A stretch of 64,000 bases of DNA from Boseongicola sp. H5 (GTDB lineage Bacteria > Pseudomonadota > Alphaproteobacteria > Rhodobacterales > Rhodobacteraceae), in the NCBI GenBank assembly GCA_020622165.1, contig JACNMN010000008.1:62001-126000 (forward strand), in the 5' to 3' direction. Numbering within the stretch: the stretch's first letter is position 1; each line of letters begins with the position of its first letter. Shown here one piece after another: positions 8,969 through 17,115 of the stretch. Below the pieces are notes generated by a model that was not told where the DNA came from, did no database searches, and saw only the letters and a list, made by a program, of their open reading frames with translations. Both the position numbers and the translations under genes were made by a program.

Positions 8969-10612
8969 ATGACGCACCCGACCAAAACTGGCACACGGGT
9001 ACACCCCGCCGCCAAGATGTATGCCGATGAGTATCGGGAGGGCAAACTCAGCCGTCGCGAGTTCCTCGTCCGCACCTCCGCATTGGGGGTGGCCACCGCA
9101 ACCGCATATTCGATGATCGGCCTGAACCCGGCACAGGCGATGAGCCATCGCCAGACCCCGCCCATGGGCGGAACGCTGCGCATCCAGATGGAGGTGCGCG
9201 CCCTGAAAGACCCCCGCAGCTACGACTGGTCGCAGATAGCCAATGTCAGCCGCGGGTTCCTTGAGTATCTGGTGGAATACAACGCCGATGGCTCGTTCTC
9301 CGGCGTCCTGCTCGACAGCTGGGAGGTCAATGACGACGCCACCCAGTATACGCTGCGGCTTCGCCCCGGCGTGAAGTGGAACAACGGCGACGATTTCACC
9401 GCGGCTGACGTGGCCGCCAATTTCGAGGGCTGGTGCGATGCCAGCGTCGAGGGGAACTCTATGGCTGCGCGGATGGGCCAGCTTGTCGATCCCGAAACGC
9501 AGCGCGCCATCGAAGGCGGGATCGAGATCGTCGATGATCTGACCGTGCGGCTGAACCTGCCCGCGCCCGACATCACCATCATTCCCGGCGTGGCCGATTA
9601 CCCGTCGGCGGTGCAGCACCGCGATCTGATCGGGACCAATCCGCTCGATCACGGCGTGGGCACCGGTGCCTACCGCATCACCAATTACGAGGTGGGCGTT
9701 CAGGCGACGCTGGAGAGAAACCCCGATCACGAATACTGGGGCGAGGCCTATCTGGACCGGATCGACTTCATCGACCTCGGGCAGGATCCGGCCGCTTGGC
9801 TGGCCGGCGCCGAGGCGGGCGAGTTCGACATGACCTACGAAACCGTGGGCGAATTCGTCGATCTCTTCCAGGCCATCGGGTGGGAGCAAAGCGACGTGGT
9901 GACCGCCGCCACCGTGGTGATCCGGCCGAACCAGAACAACGCGCCTTACGACAATCTTCAGGTGCGCAAGGCAATCGCGCTCGCGGTCGACCCGCAGGTC
10001 TGCCTCGATCTAGGCATGAACGGTCAGGGGGAGCTTGGGGAGAACCACCATGTCTGCCCGATCCACCCCGAATATGCCGAACTGCCGCCCATCACGATCG
10101 ACAAGGACGCCGCCTTCGCGATGTTGCAGGAATCGGGCCATGCGGATTTCGATTTCGAGATCGTGTCGATCGATGACGATTATCGCCGCAACACCACCGA
10201 TGCGGTGGCCGCCCAGCTTCGCGATGCCGGCTTCAACGTCACGCGCACGGTGATCCCCGGCTCCACCTTCTGGAACGACTGGACAAGCTATCCGTTCAGT
10301 TCGACCAACTGGAACCACCGGGAACTGGGGGTGATGATCCTGGGGCTGGCCTATCGCTCGGGCGTGGCCTGGAACGAAAGCGGCTTTGCCAATGCGGAGT
10401 TCGACGCGCTGCTGGATCAGGCGCTGGCGATCCAGAATGCCGATGCCCGGCGGGAGATCATGGTTCAGCTGCAAACCATCATGCAGGAGGAGGCGGTGAC
10501 GCTTCAGCCCTACTGGCGGTCGCTCTTCCGGCATCACGTGCCCGGCGTGATCAACGCCGACATGCATCCGAAATTCGAGATCAACGTGCATTACCTCGGC
10601 ATGGACGCGTGA
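8969..10612 (+). CDS. ABC transporter substrate-binding protein (peptide/opine/nickel type, Tat-exported)
   Basis: This periplasmic solute-binding protein of the DppA/OppA class (547 aa) would capture the substrate for the importer encoded downstream. A twin-arginine signal is seen at SRREFL (residues 28-33), followed by a hydrophobic stretch to about residue 58. The mature part has the family block [17 protein letters not shown] and the phrase VGTGAYRI. Residue Cys-340 and others do not define a substrate, so peptide, sugar derivative or opine remain possible. It is the first gene of a four-gene operon; an 11-bp-stem hairpin follows it. Confidence 0.88.
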   Translation: MTHPTKTGTRVHPAAKMYADEYREGKLSRREFLVRTSALGVATATAYSMIGLNPAQAMSHRQTPPMGGTLRIQMEVRALKDPRSYDWSQIANVSRGFLEYLVEYNADGSFSGVLLDSWEVNDDATQYTLRLRPGVKWNNGDDFTAADVAANFEGWCDASVEGNSMAARMGQLVDPETQRAIEGGIEIVDDLTVRLNLPAPDITIIPGVADYPSAVQHRDLIGTNPLDHGVGTGAYRITNYEVGVQATLERNPDHEYWGEAYLDRIDFIDLGQDPAAWLAGAEAGEFDMTYETVGEFVDLFQAIGWEQSDVVTAATVVIRPNQNNAPYDNLQVRKAIALAVDPQVCLDLGMNGQGELGENHHVCPIHPEYAELPPITIDKDAAFAMLQESGHADFDFEIVSIDDDYRRNTTDAVAAQLRDAGFNVTRTVIPGSTFWNDWTSYPFSSTNWNHRELGVMILGLAYRSGVAWNESGFANAEFDALLDQALAIQNADARREIMVQLQTIMQEEAVTLQPYWRSLFRHHVPGVINADMHPKFEINVHYLGMDA

Positions 10613-10618
10613 TGCGGA

Positions 10619-10645
10619 GCGGGGCGGCCCCAAAGGCCGCCCCGC
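10619..10645 (+). terminator. Intercistronic hairpin after the binding-protein gene
   Basis: A perfect 11-bp GC stem (10619-10629 with 10635-10645) encloses a 5-base loop, six bases after the stop codon. No T-run follows, so full termination is unlikely. Such hairpins after binding-protein genes usually stabilise the upstream mRNA, giving more binding protein than permease. Confidence 0.6.
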
Positions 10646-10746
10646 CCTCTCTCTGCGGGGCCCCATGGCCCGCCCCATCCAGCCAACGGGCCCGTCAATG
10701 AGGCCCGATATCCGGCCGCCGTGGCCGAAAACCGACAGGGAACCAA

Positions 10747-11835
10747 ATGGGACTATTCATCCTCAAACGGCTCGGGGTCATGCTGTTGACCGCGCTCTGC
10801 CTGACCTTCGTGGTCTTCTTTCTGACCAATCTCTACCCGAACCTCGAAAAGCTCGCGAAAACCCAGGGCAATGCCCGGATGACCGATGCCGAGGTGTCCA
10901 GCTGGCTGGATAACAACGGCTATGGCGCGCCGATGCTGGTGCGCTACGGAGAATGGCTGGGGGTGGTGCCGGGCTGGACCCGGACGGATGAGGAAACCGG
11001 CGAGATCCGGGGGCGCTGCATCGATTTCGGCGACGATCCGGCCGAGGCGCCGCGGTTCTGCGGCATGTTGCAGGGCGATCTGGGGTATTCCACCGTTTCC
11101 GATGACGAGGTTTCCAATATCGTCGGCGGGCGGCTTCTGCTTACCGGCAAGCTGATGGGCTGGGTCCTGATCGTGATGATCCCGTCGGCGCTGGTCGTGG
11201 GCGTTCTGGCGGGCATGCGCGAAGGCTCCCGTCTCGATCGAACGCTGTCCACCGCCTCCATCGCCACGACGGCCACGCCGGAATATGTCTCGGGCGTGAT
11301 CTTCATCGTCCTTCTCGCCTCCTCCACCGCGGGGCTGTCGCCATGGCTGACGGAAAACGGCTGGATCGAGGGGCGAACGCTCTTCCTCGGCTCCGCCCGA
11401 TCCGCGATGGAGGATATCACCTTCTGGAACTTTACCCTGCCGGTGATGACGCTGGCGCTTTACGGCATGGGCTATATCGCGCGAATGACCCGGGCCTCCA
11501 TGGCCGAGGTGATGACTGCGCAATACATCCGCACCGCGCGGCTGAAGGGCGTGAAATTCAGAACCATCGTTCTGAAACACGCGCTTCGTAACGCGCTGAT
11601 CGCGCCCTTCACCGTCATCATGCTGCAGATCCCGTGGCTTCTGACCGGCGTGGTGATCGTGGAAACCCTGTTCAACTATAACGGCTTCGGCTGGACGCTC
11701 GTGCAGGCGGCGTCAAACAACGACATCGAGCTTCTGATGTCCGTTTCCATCGTGGCGGTGATCGTGGTGCTCGCCACACAGCTGATATCCGATATCGGCT
11801 ATGTGTATCTGAACCCGCGCATCCGCATTTCTTGA
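10747..11835 (+). CDS. ABC transporter permease, DppB-like
   Basis: This is a 362-residue inner-membrane permease. It starts MGLFILKRLGVMLLTAL, typical of DppB/OppB. Later come the conserved segments and the EAA loop near residues 255-285 (ARLKGVKFRTIVLKHALRNAL). Compared with usual DppB proteins there is a longer periplasmic segment after the first helix (about residues 40-125) containing two cysteines (RCIDFG, RFCGML), which could form a disulfide. It is followed after 16 bp by the second permease. Confidence 0.9.
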   Translation: MGLFILKRLGVMLLTALCLTFVVFFLTNLYPNLEKLAKTQGNARMTDAEVSSWLDNNGYGAPMLVRYGEWLGVVPGWTRTDEETGEIRGRCIDFGDDPAEAPRFCGMLQGDLGYSTVSDDEVSNIVGGRLLLTGKLMGWVLIVMIPSALVVGVLAGMREGSRLDRTLSTASIATTATPEYVSGVIFIVLLASSTAGLSPWLTENGWIEGRTLFLGSARSAMEDITFWNFTLPVMTLALYGMGYIARMTRASMAEVMTAQYIRTARLKGVKFRTIVLKHALRNALIAPFTVIMLQIPWLLTGVVIVETLFNYNGFGWTLVQAASNNDIELLMSVSIVAVIVVLATQLISDIGYVYLNPRIRIS

Positions 11836-11851
11836 TAAGGAGCCCTGAGAC

Positions 11852-13276
11852 ATGGACCCGATTACCTGGACAGGCTCCCTTGGCCCCTTCCTCAACCCGC
11901 TGATGCTGGCCGCGATCGCGGTCTTCGTTCTGGGGTTTTTCGCGCAGCTCGTGCTGAACTTCGCGGGCGTGCAGCCCGGCGAGGTGCAGATCAACCCGGA
12001 CCACACGCTGAGCGTCGCACGCTCGCCGAACGACTACGCGCTGATGGCGATGAAATACGCCGTCCTTCTGTTTCTGGCCTGCGTGGCCGTGTTCATTGTC
12101 GGCGGCATCGTGCAGCCCTCTCTGGAACAGAAGGGCATCATCGGCGCCATGGGGCAGCGTTTTCTGCCGGTCTGGATCGCGATGATCCTGATCTTCGCGC
12201 TGTCTGTCACCTTCAAGCGCAGGCTTGGTCTCTACGGCAAGCTTTTCGACAGCCCGATCGGCATGGTCGGCTTCTTTCTCGTGATGTTCTGGATGCTGAC
12301 CGCGATCTTTGCCGGTCTCGTCGCGACCCATGGCGCCATCGATGTGGTCAGCCAGATGCGGAACGAAGTGCCGGGCAGCTTCATGCCCGACCCGGACGAG
12401 GGCGAATATCTCGTGTATCTTCTCGGTGGCGACAATCTGGGGCGCGATGTGTTCTCGCGGATGGTCTTCGGCGCCCGCGAGGTGCTGAAAATCGCCCCGG
12501 CGGCGACGCTTTTCGCCTTCATGGTCGGCATCACCCTCGGTCTGCCCGCGGGCTATTTCGGCGGCAAGCTCGACACCGTGCTGACCTTCATCGCCAATCT
12601 GGTTCTGGCCTTCCCGGTCATCCTGCTCTTCTACCTGCTGGTGACACCGGAAATCGTGGCCTCGGGCATCCCGACCTACATGGCGGCGGTGCTGTTCCTG
12701 TTCCCGATCATCTTTTTCGTGATCCTGTTCAACAGCCGGTTCTTTACGCAACCGTTCACACGGAACATCTATATCTTCCTGACGGTGCTGATCGGCGGCT
12801 GGCTCTATCTGGGCCTTGCGTGGAACTCCGACCCGCTTGGCATCATCTCGATGCCGGGCAATATCCTCATCGTGTTCGTCTCGGTCGTCTTCGTGAACTC
12901 GCCCACCGTGTTCCGGATCGTTCGCGGCATCGTGCTGGATATCAAGACCCGCGATTACGTGGCCGCCGGGCAGACCCGCGGCGAAGGCCCCTGGTACATC
13001 ATGCTGTGGGAGATCCTGCCCAATGCGCGGGGGCCGCTGATCGTCGATTTCTGTCTCAGGATCGGCTACACCACCATCCTTCTGGGTACGCTTGGCTTCT
13101 TCGGGCTGGGCGTCAGCCCGGAAAGCCCCGACTGGGGCTCGACCATCAACGAAGGCCGCCGTCTCCTCACCATCTATCCGCACCCCGCCCTGCCGCCCGC
13201 CATCGCATTGATGACGATGGTGCTGGGCCTCAATCTGCTGGCCGACGGGTTGCGCGAGGAGAGCCTGAGGGACTGA
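11852..13276 (+). CDS. ABC transporter permease, DppC-like with extra membrane segments
   Basis: At 474 residues this permease is far longer than the usual 290-310 for DppC. Residues 1-130 add about three hydrophobic segments before the point where a DppC protein normally begins (GKLFDSPIGMVGFFLVMFWM). A further hydrophobic insertion lies between about 245 and 310. The end is standard: the EAA loop AAGQTRGEGPWYIMLWEIL, then LGTLGFFGLGVSPESPDWG. Its start, 16 bp after the first permease, has an AAGGAG site. Similar long permeases may define a transporter subfamily; I cannot check. Confidence 0.88.
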   Translation: MDPITWTGSLGPFLNPLMLAAIAVFVLGFFAQLVLNFAGVQPGEVQINPDHTLSVARSPNDYALMAMKYAVLLFLACVAVFIVGGIVQPSLEQKGIIGAMGQRFLPVWIAMILIFALSVTFKRRLGLYGKLFDSPIGMVGFFLVMFWMLTAIFAGLVATHGAIDVVSQMRNEVPGSFMPDPDEGEYLVYLLGGDNLGRDVFSRMVFGAREVLKIAPAATLFAFMVGITLGLPAGYFGGKLDTVLTFIANLVLAFPVILLFYLLVTPEIVASGIPTYMAAVLFLFPIIFFVILFNSRFFTQPFTRNIYIFLTVLIGGWLYLGLAWNSDPLGIISMPGNILIVFVSVVFVNSPTVFRIVRGIVLDIKTRDYVAAGQTRGEGPWYIMLWEILPNARGPLIVDFCLRIGYTTILLGTLGFFGLGVSPESPDWGSTINEGRRLLTIYPHPALPPAIALMTMVLGLNLLADGLREESLRD

Positions 13277-13286
13277 CCAAGATCGC

Positions 13287-13323
13287 GCGCGCCCACCGGC
13301 TCACCGACCGGAGACGGGCGCGC
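13287..13323 (+). other. Intercistronic stem-loop before the ATPase gene
   Basis: GCGCGCCC (13287-13294) pairs with GGGCGCGC (13316-13323), and an inner CCGG/CCGG pair extends it. It lies just after the permease stop and 80 bp before the ATPase start. There is no T-run. It may be an mRNA stability or processing element. Confidence 0.45.
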
Positions 13324-13403
13324 CGCCACACGGAATGTGCACCGGGTGCGCGTGCATGCAAATCATACGAGGCCGAACTGGCCCGACAGGGAGAAGAGTA
13401 TCG

Positions 13404-15491
13404 ATGGCTGAAGACACCGCTTATGACGGGCCCATTCTGGAGATCGACAAATTGTCGATCTCCTTTTTCACGCGGCTGCGCGAAATCCCCGCCGTGATGG
13501 ATTTCTCCGCCAATGTGATGCCGGGCGAAGCGCTTGGTCTGGTGGGGGAATCCGGCTGCGGAAAATCCACCGTGGCGCTTGGCGTCATGCAGGATCTGGG
13601 CGTAAACGGCAAAATCGTCGGCGGCACGATCAAGTTCAAGGGCCGCGACCTGTCCGAGATGTCGCCCGAGGAGTTGCGCGATATCCGCGGATCGCAGATC
13701 GCGATGATCTATCAGGAGCCTATGGCATCGCTCAACCCGGCCATGAAGATCGGCAAGCAGCTTGCCGAGGTGCCCGTCATCCACGAAGGCATCAGCGAAG
13801 AAGAGGCGATGAAACGCGCCCGACAGGTGGTCGAGGATGTGAAGCTCCCCGATCCCGACCGCATCCTGAAAGCCTATCCGCACCAGCTTTCCGGCGGACA
13901 ACAGCAACGCATCGTGATCGCCATGGCGCTGATGTCCAAACCCTCGCTGCTCATCCTAGATGAACCCACCACCGCGCTCGATGTGACGGTGGAGGCCGCG
14001 ATTGTCGAACTGGTCAAGGATCTGGGAAAGAAATACGGCACCTCGATGCTGTTCATTTCCCACAATCTGGGGCTGGTGCTTGAAACCTGCGACAGGATTT
14101 GCGTGATGTATTCCGGCGAGGCGGTCGAACGCGGCTCCATCGAGGATGTGTTCGACGAGATGAAGCACCCCTACACGCAGGCGCTGTTCCGCTCGATCCC
14201 GCTGCCCGGCGCCGACAAGAACGCCAGCCCGCTGATCGCGATCCCGGGCAACTTCCCGCTCCCCCATGAACGGCCAAACGGCTGCAATTTCGGCCCCCGC
14301 TGCGACTATTTCGAGGCCGGGCGCTGCGATGCGGGCCCGATCAGCATGGCTCAGGTCGAAGGGAACGACCGCCACGCGACCCGCTGCCTGCGATTTCAGG
14401 AAATCGACTGGTCCGCGCCGCCTACCCTTGCCGACAAGAAGGAAAAGGGTGTCATTGGCGATACCGTGCTGAAGGTCGATAATCTCAAGAAATATTATGA
14501 GGTTGCGGCCAATTCGATGTTCGGCGGGGCCGACAAGAAGGTGGTGAAGGCCAACGAGACCATCAGTTTCGAGGCGCGCGAGTCCGAAACCCTCGCCATC
14601 GTCGGTGAAAGCGGCTGCGGCAAGTCCACGCTGGCCAAGGTTCTGATGGGGCTGGAAACCGCCACCGAAGGCCAGGTCATGCTCGACAACCTGTCGATCG
14701 AAAGCACCGAAATCCAGGATCGCGACACCAGGACCGTCTCCTCCATCCAGATGGTGTTTCAGAACCCGTTCGACACGCTGAACCCATCCATGACCGTGGG
14801 CCGGCAGATCATCCGCGCGCTGGAGATATTCAAGATCGGAAACACCGAGGCCGAACGCCGGGTCCGGATGCTGGAATTGCTCGATCTGGTGAAACTGCCG
14901 CGCGAGTTCGCCGACCGGATGCCGCGCCAGCTCTCCGGCGGGCAGAAACAGCGCGTCGGCATCGCACGCGCCTTTGCCGGCGGCGCGCGCATCGTGGTCG
15001 CCGACGAACCGGTCTCGGCGCTCGACGTGTCGGTGCAGGCCGCCGTGACCGACCTGCTGATGGAGATCCAGCGCAACGAGAAAACCACCCTGCTCTTCAT
15101 CTCGCACGACTTGAGCATCGTCCGCTATCTCTCTGATCGCGTTATGGTTATGTATCTTGGCCATGTGGTGGAACTGGGCTCTACCGATCAGGTCTTTTCG
15201 CCGCCCTATCATCCCTATACCGAGGCGCTGCTTTCCGCCGTGCCGATCGCCGATACCTCCGTCGAGAAAAAGCATATCGTGCTTGAAGGAGATATACCCT
15301 CGGCCATGAACCCGCCCTCGGGCTGCCCGTTCCAGACACGCTGCCGCTGGAAATCCGAAGTTCCGGGCAATCTTTGCGAGACCGAGGTACCGCCGCAACG
15401 GAAGATGGCCGCAGGCCACGAGATCAAGTGCCATCTGGCCGACGATATCCTTGCCCAGATGGATCCGGTGATCAAGATCGCGGCCGAGTAG
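13404..15491 (+). CDS. ABC transporter ATP-binding protein, two fused nucleotide-binding domains (DppD-DppF type)
   Basis: This 695-residue protein joins the two ATPases of a peptide-type importer. NBD1 has Walker A GESGCGKST at residues 48-56, signature LSGGQQQR, Walker B LLILDEPTTALD and H-loop FISHNLG. NBD2 repeats the set from about residue 399 (GESGCGKST, LSGGQKQR, VVADEPVSALD, FISHDLS). Each is followed by a cysteine-containing oligopeptide-transporter tail (FGPRCDYF and FQTRCRW). The start at 13404 follows GGGAGAAG and fits the domain boundary better than the upstream ATG at 13335. It completes the importer with the three preceding genes. Confidence 0.95.
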   Translation: MAEDTAYDGPILEIDKLSISFFTRLREIPAVMDFSANVMPGEALGLVGESGCGKSTVALGVMQDLGVNGKIVGGTIKFKGRDLSEMSPEELRDIRGSQIAMIYQEPMASLNPAMKIGKQLAEVPVIHEGISEEEAMKRARQVVEDVKLPDPDRILKAYPHQLSGGQQQRIVIAMALMSKPSLLILDEPTTALDVTVEAAIVELVKDLGKKYGTSMLFISHNLGLVLETCDRICVMYSGEAVERGSIEDVFDEMKHPYTQALFRSIPLPGADKNASPLIAIPGNFPLPHERPNGCNFGPRCDYFEAGRCDAGPISMAQVEGNDRHATRCLRFQEIDWSAPPTLADKKEKGVIGDTVLKVDNLKKYYEVAANSMFGGADKKVVKANETISFEARESETLAIVGESGCGKSTLAKVLMGLETATEGQVMLDNLSIESTEIQDRDTRTVSSIQMVFQNPFDTLNPSMTVGRQIIRALEIFKIGNTEAERRVRMLELLDLVKLPREFADRMPRQLSGGQKQRVGIARAFAGGARIVVADEPVSALDVSVQAAVTDLLMEIQRNEKTTLLFISHDLSIVRYLSDRVMVMYLGHVVELGSTDQVFSPPYHPYTEALLSAVPIADTSVEKKHIVLEGDIPSAMNPPSGCPFQTRCRWKSEVPGNLCETEVPPQRKMAAGHEIKCHLADDILAQMDPVIKIAAE

Positions 15492-15581
15492 CGACACGGG
15501 ATAGCGACACGGGGAGCCCCGCCCGGGCGGAACCCAAACAGGGCCGGTGCGTTGATCTTCATCTGACGGATGGAGATTTCA

Positions 15582-16424
15582 GTGCCGACCCAGAGCTTCC
15601 AATGGGCGCTCCCCATCATGAGAGCGGGCTATGCCGGGCGGGGGATCGTCTATATTGTCGTGGCCGGCCTGTCGCTTTGGGCGATCTTCCGGGGCGGGGA
15701 CGCGGAAGGCACCGGCTCCGCGTTTTCCACGCTGAGCGCGTCGCCCTTCGGCTGGGTGCTTCTGGCGCTGATCGTTCTGGGCATGGCCGCCTATGCGATC
15801 TGGCGCATTCTGGACGCCGCGATGGACCTTGAGGATTACGGCACGGACGCCAAGGGCCTGATTGCCCGCGCGGGCATGGTCGTCACCGGCCTTGTTCACA
15901 GTGCCATCGGTGTGCTTGCCGTCAGCCTGATCATCGGGGCAAGCCGGTCTGGCGGCGGGATCGAACAGGCCGTCGCGGCGGTCCTGCGGATGCCCGGCGG
16001 CCGCTGGATCATCGCTTTCGCCGCAATCTGCACCCTTGGGGCCGCCCTCTACTACCTGCAAAAAGCCTTGCGCCGGACCTATCGCGACAAGTTGCGGGCC
16101 AGCCACTTCACCCGCAACTGGGATTGGGCGATGCAGGCCGGTGTCGCGTCGCAGGGCGCGGTTGTCGGCGTGATCGGCGGATTTCTGGCCATGGCCGCGC
16201 TCCGCGCCGACAGTACGCATGCCGGCGGCATGGGCCAGGCTTTCGACTGGCTGGGCCAGCAGCCATTCGGCCAGGCGCTCGTAATCCTGCTCTGCCTCGG
16301 TCTGCTCGGCTTTGCGTTCTTCTGTTTCGTGAATGCGGGGTATCGCATCATCCCGCGGATCGCCGAGCCCGGTACGGAATCGCTTGGGGAATTTCTCAAA
16401 CGCAAGGCTCGCGCCGCCACCTGA
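15582..16424 (+). CDS. DUF1206 family membrane protein
   Basis: The protein contains three similar units of about 70-80 residues, each with two membrane helices and an opening such as RAGYAGRGIVYIVVA, ARAGMVVTGLVHSAIG and QAGVASQGAVVGVIGG. That is the DUF1206 architecture; its function is unknown. The GTG at 15582 has GGAG six bases upstream, while the ATG at 15570 has no site, so I prefer the GTG start (280 aa). The 78-bp spacer after the ABC operon holds a short direct repeat (TAGCGACACGGG twice). It ends at a shared terminator. Confidence 0.8.
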   Translation: MPTQSFQWALPIMRAGYAGRGIVYIVVAGLSLWAIFRGGDAEGTGSAFSTLSASPFGWVLLALIVLGMAAYAIWRILDAAMDLEDYGTDAKGLIARAGMVVTGLVHSAIGVLAVSLIIGASRSGGGIEQAVAAVLRMPGGRWIIAFAAICTLGAALYYLQKALRRTYRDKLRASHFTRNWDWAMQAGVASQGAVVGVIGGFLAMAALRADSTHAGGMGQAFDWLGQQPFGQALVILLCLGLLGFAFFCFVNAGYRIIPRIAEPGTESLGEFLKRKARAAT

Positions 16425-16445
16425 TCCGCAGCAGGCAAAGAAAAA

Positions 16446-16465
16446 GGGGGAGCCGAGGCTCCCCC
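16446..16465. terminator. Rho-independent terminator between convergent genes
   Basis: GGGGGAGCC (16446-16454) pairs with GGCTCCCCC (16457-16465). On the minus strand the stem is followed by TTTTTCTTT, a strong intrinsic terminator for the GrlR-family gene. On the plus strand only a weak TTT follows for the DUF1206 gene. Confidence 0.8.
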
Positions 16466-16605
16466 AGTTTCGCTGTTCAGGCTCACTCTTTATGTACCGC
16501 CCGGTTTCTGCCTGCGGCCTGAACCGCGTCAGGGGCGAGCGCACCCGCCCCGTGTCTCAGGTCTCCGCTCCCGGGCAAGGGCGCGAGAAACCCGATTTCG
16601 TTCAA

Positions 16606-16956
16606 CTAGCTCTTGGTCCCTTCGTCTTCGTGAAGATCCAAGCGAACGGTCAACTGGAACATCGGAAAACCGGCCACGGCCCCTTTGAAAATACCCCGGC
16701 CATGTATCACGCGTCCCTTCAGGTCGATTTCAAACTGTTCGATATCGCCGAAGACCGACTCCATCGTCTTGTCATGCTGTGTGACCTTCACATGCCCCAC
16801 CACATCATCGCCCTGTTCTTCCAATTGCCCCTCGTAGAAGTACCCAATGTCACCACCTGAAATCCGGTGACCCTCAATCATCACTGTGCCTCCTCCGAAA
16901 GCGCCGAGGCTGCTTTCAAAGGACACCACATATGCTCCGTCAATGAGTTGTGGCAC
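16606..16956 (-). CDS. GrlR-family protein
   Basis: A 116-residue protein with a small beta-barrel pattern: GAYVVSFESSLGAFGGGTVMI, then the glycine-rich ISGGDIGYFYEGQLE and alternating strands. This resembles the GrlR family, known from the enteropathogenic E. coli regulator that binds GrlA, but no type III secretion or GrlA partner is in the window. Its role here is therefore unknown. The start is GTG at 16956, with GGAG eight bases upstream. It stands alone between convergent DUF1206 and upstream nrdJ. Confidence 0.65.
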   Translation of the reverse strand: MPQLIDGAYVVSFESSLGAFGGGTVMIEGHRISGGDIGYFYEGQLEEQGDDVVGHVKVTQHDKTMESVFGDIEQFEIDLKGRVIHGRGIFKGAVAGFPMFQLTVRLDLHEDEGTKS

Positions 16957-17051
16957 TCTCTCATCTCCTGTTTGTCGTGTCGTGCAGCCCCCACTAGAAT
17001 ATAGAATTGATTACTTCGTGCAGTTCCGTACGTATTCTAGGTCCCTTGTTT

Positions 17052-17071
17052 GGCCCCGAAACCTCGGGGCC
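17052..17071. terminator. Hairpin downstream of nrdJ
   Basis: GGCCCCGA (17052-17059) pairs with TCGGGGCC (17064-17071) around a 4-base loop. A second stem, CTGGGCG/CGCCCAG (17082-17088 with 17100-17106), lies between it and the nrdJ stop. Neither has a clear T-run, so this is a probable but imperfect terminator. Confidence 0.45.
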
Positions 17072-17115
17072 GCTGTTGGCCTGGGCGCGGAGTGATCACG
17101 CCCAGACCGCTCTTG

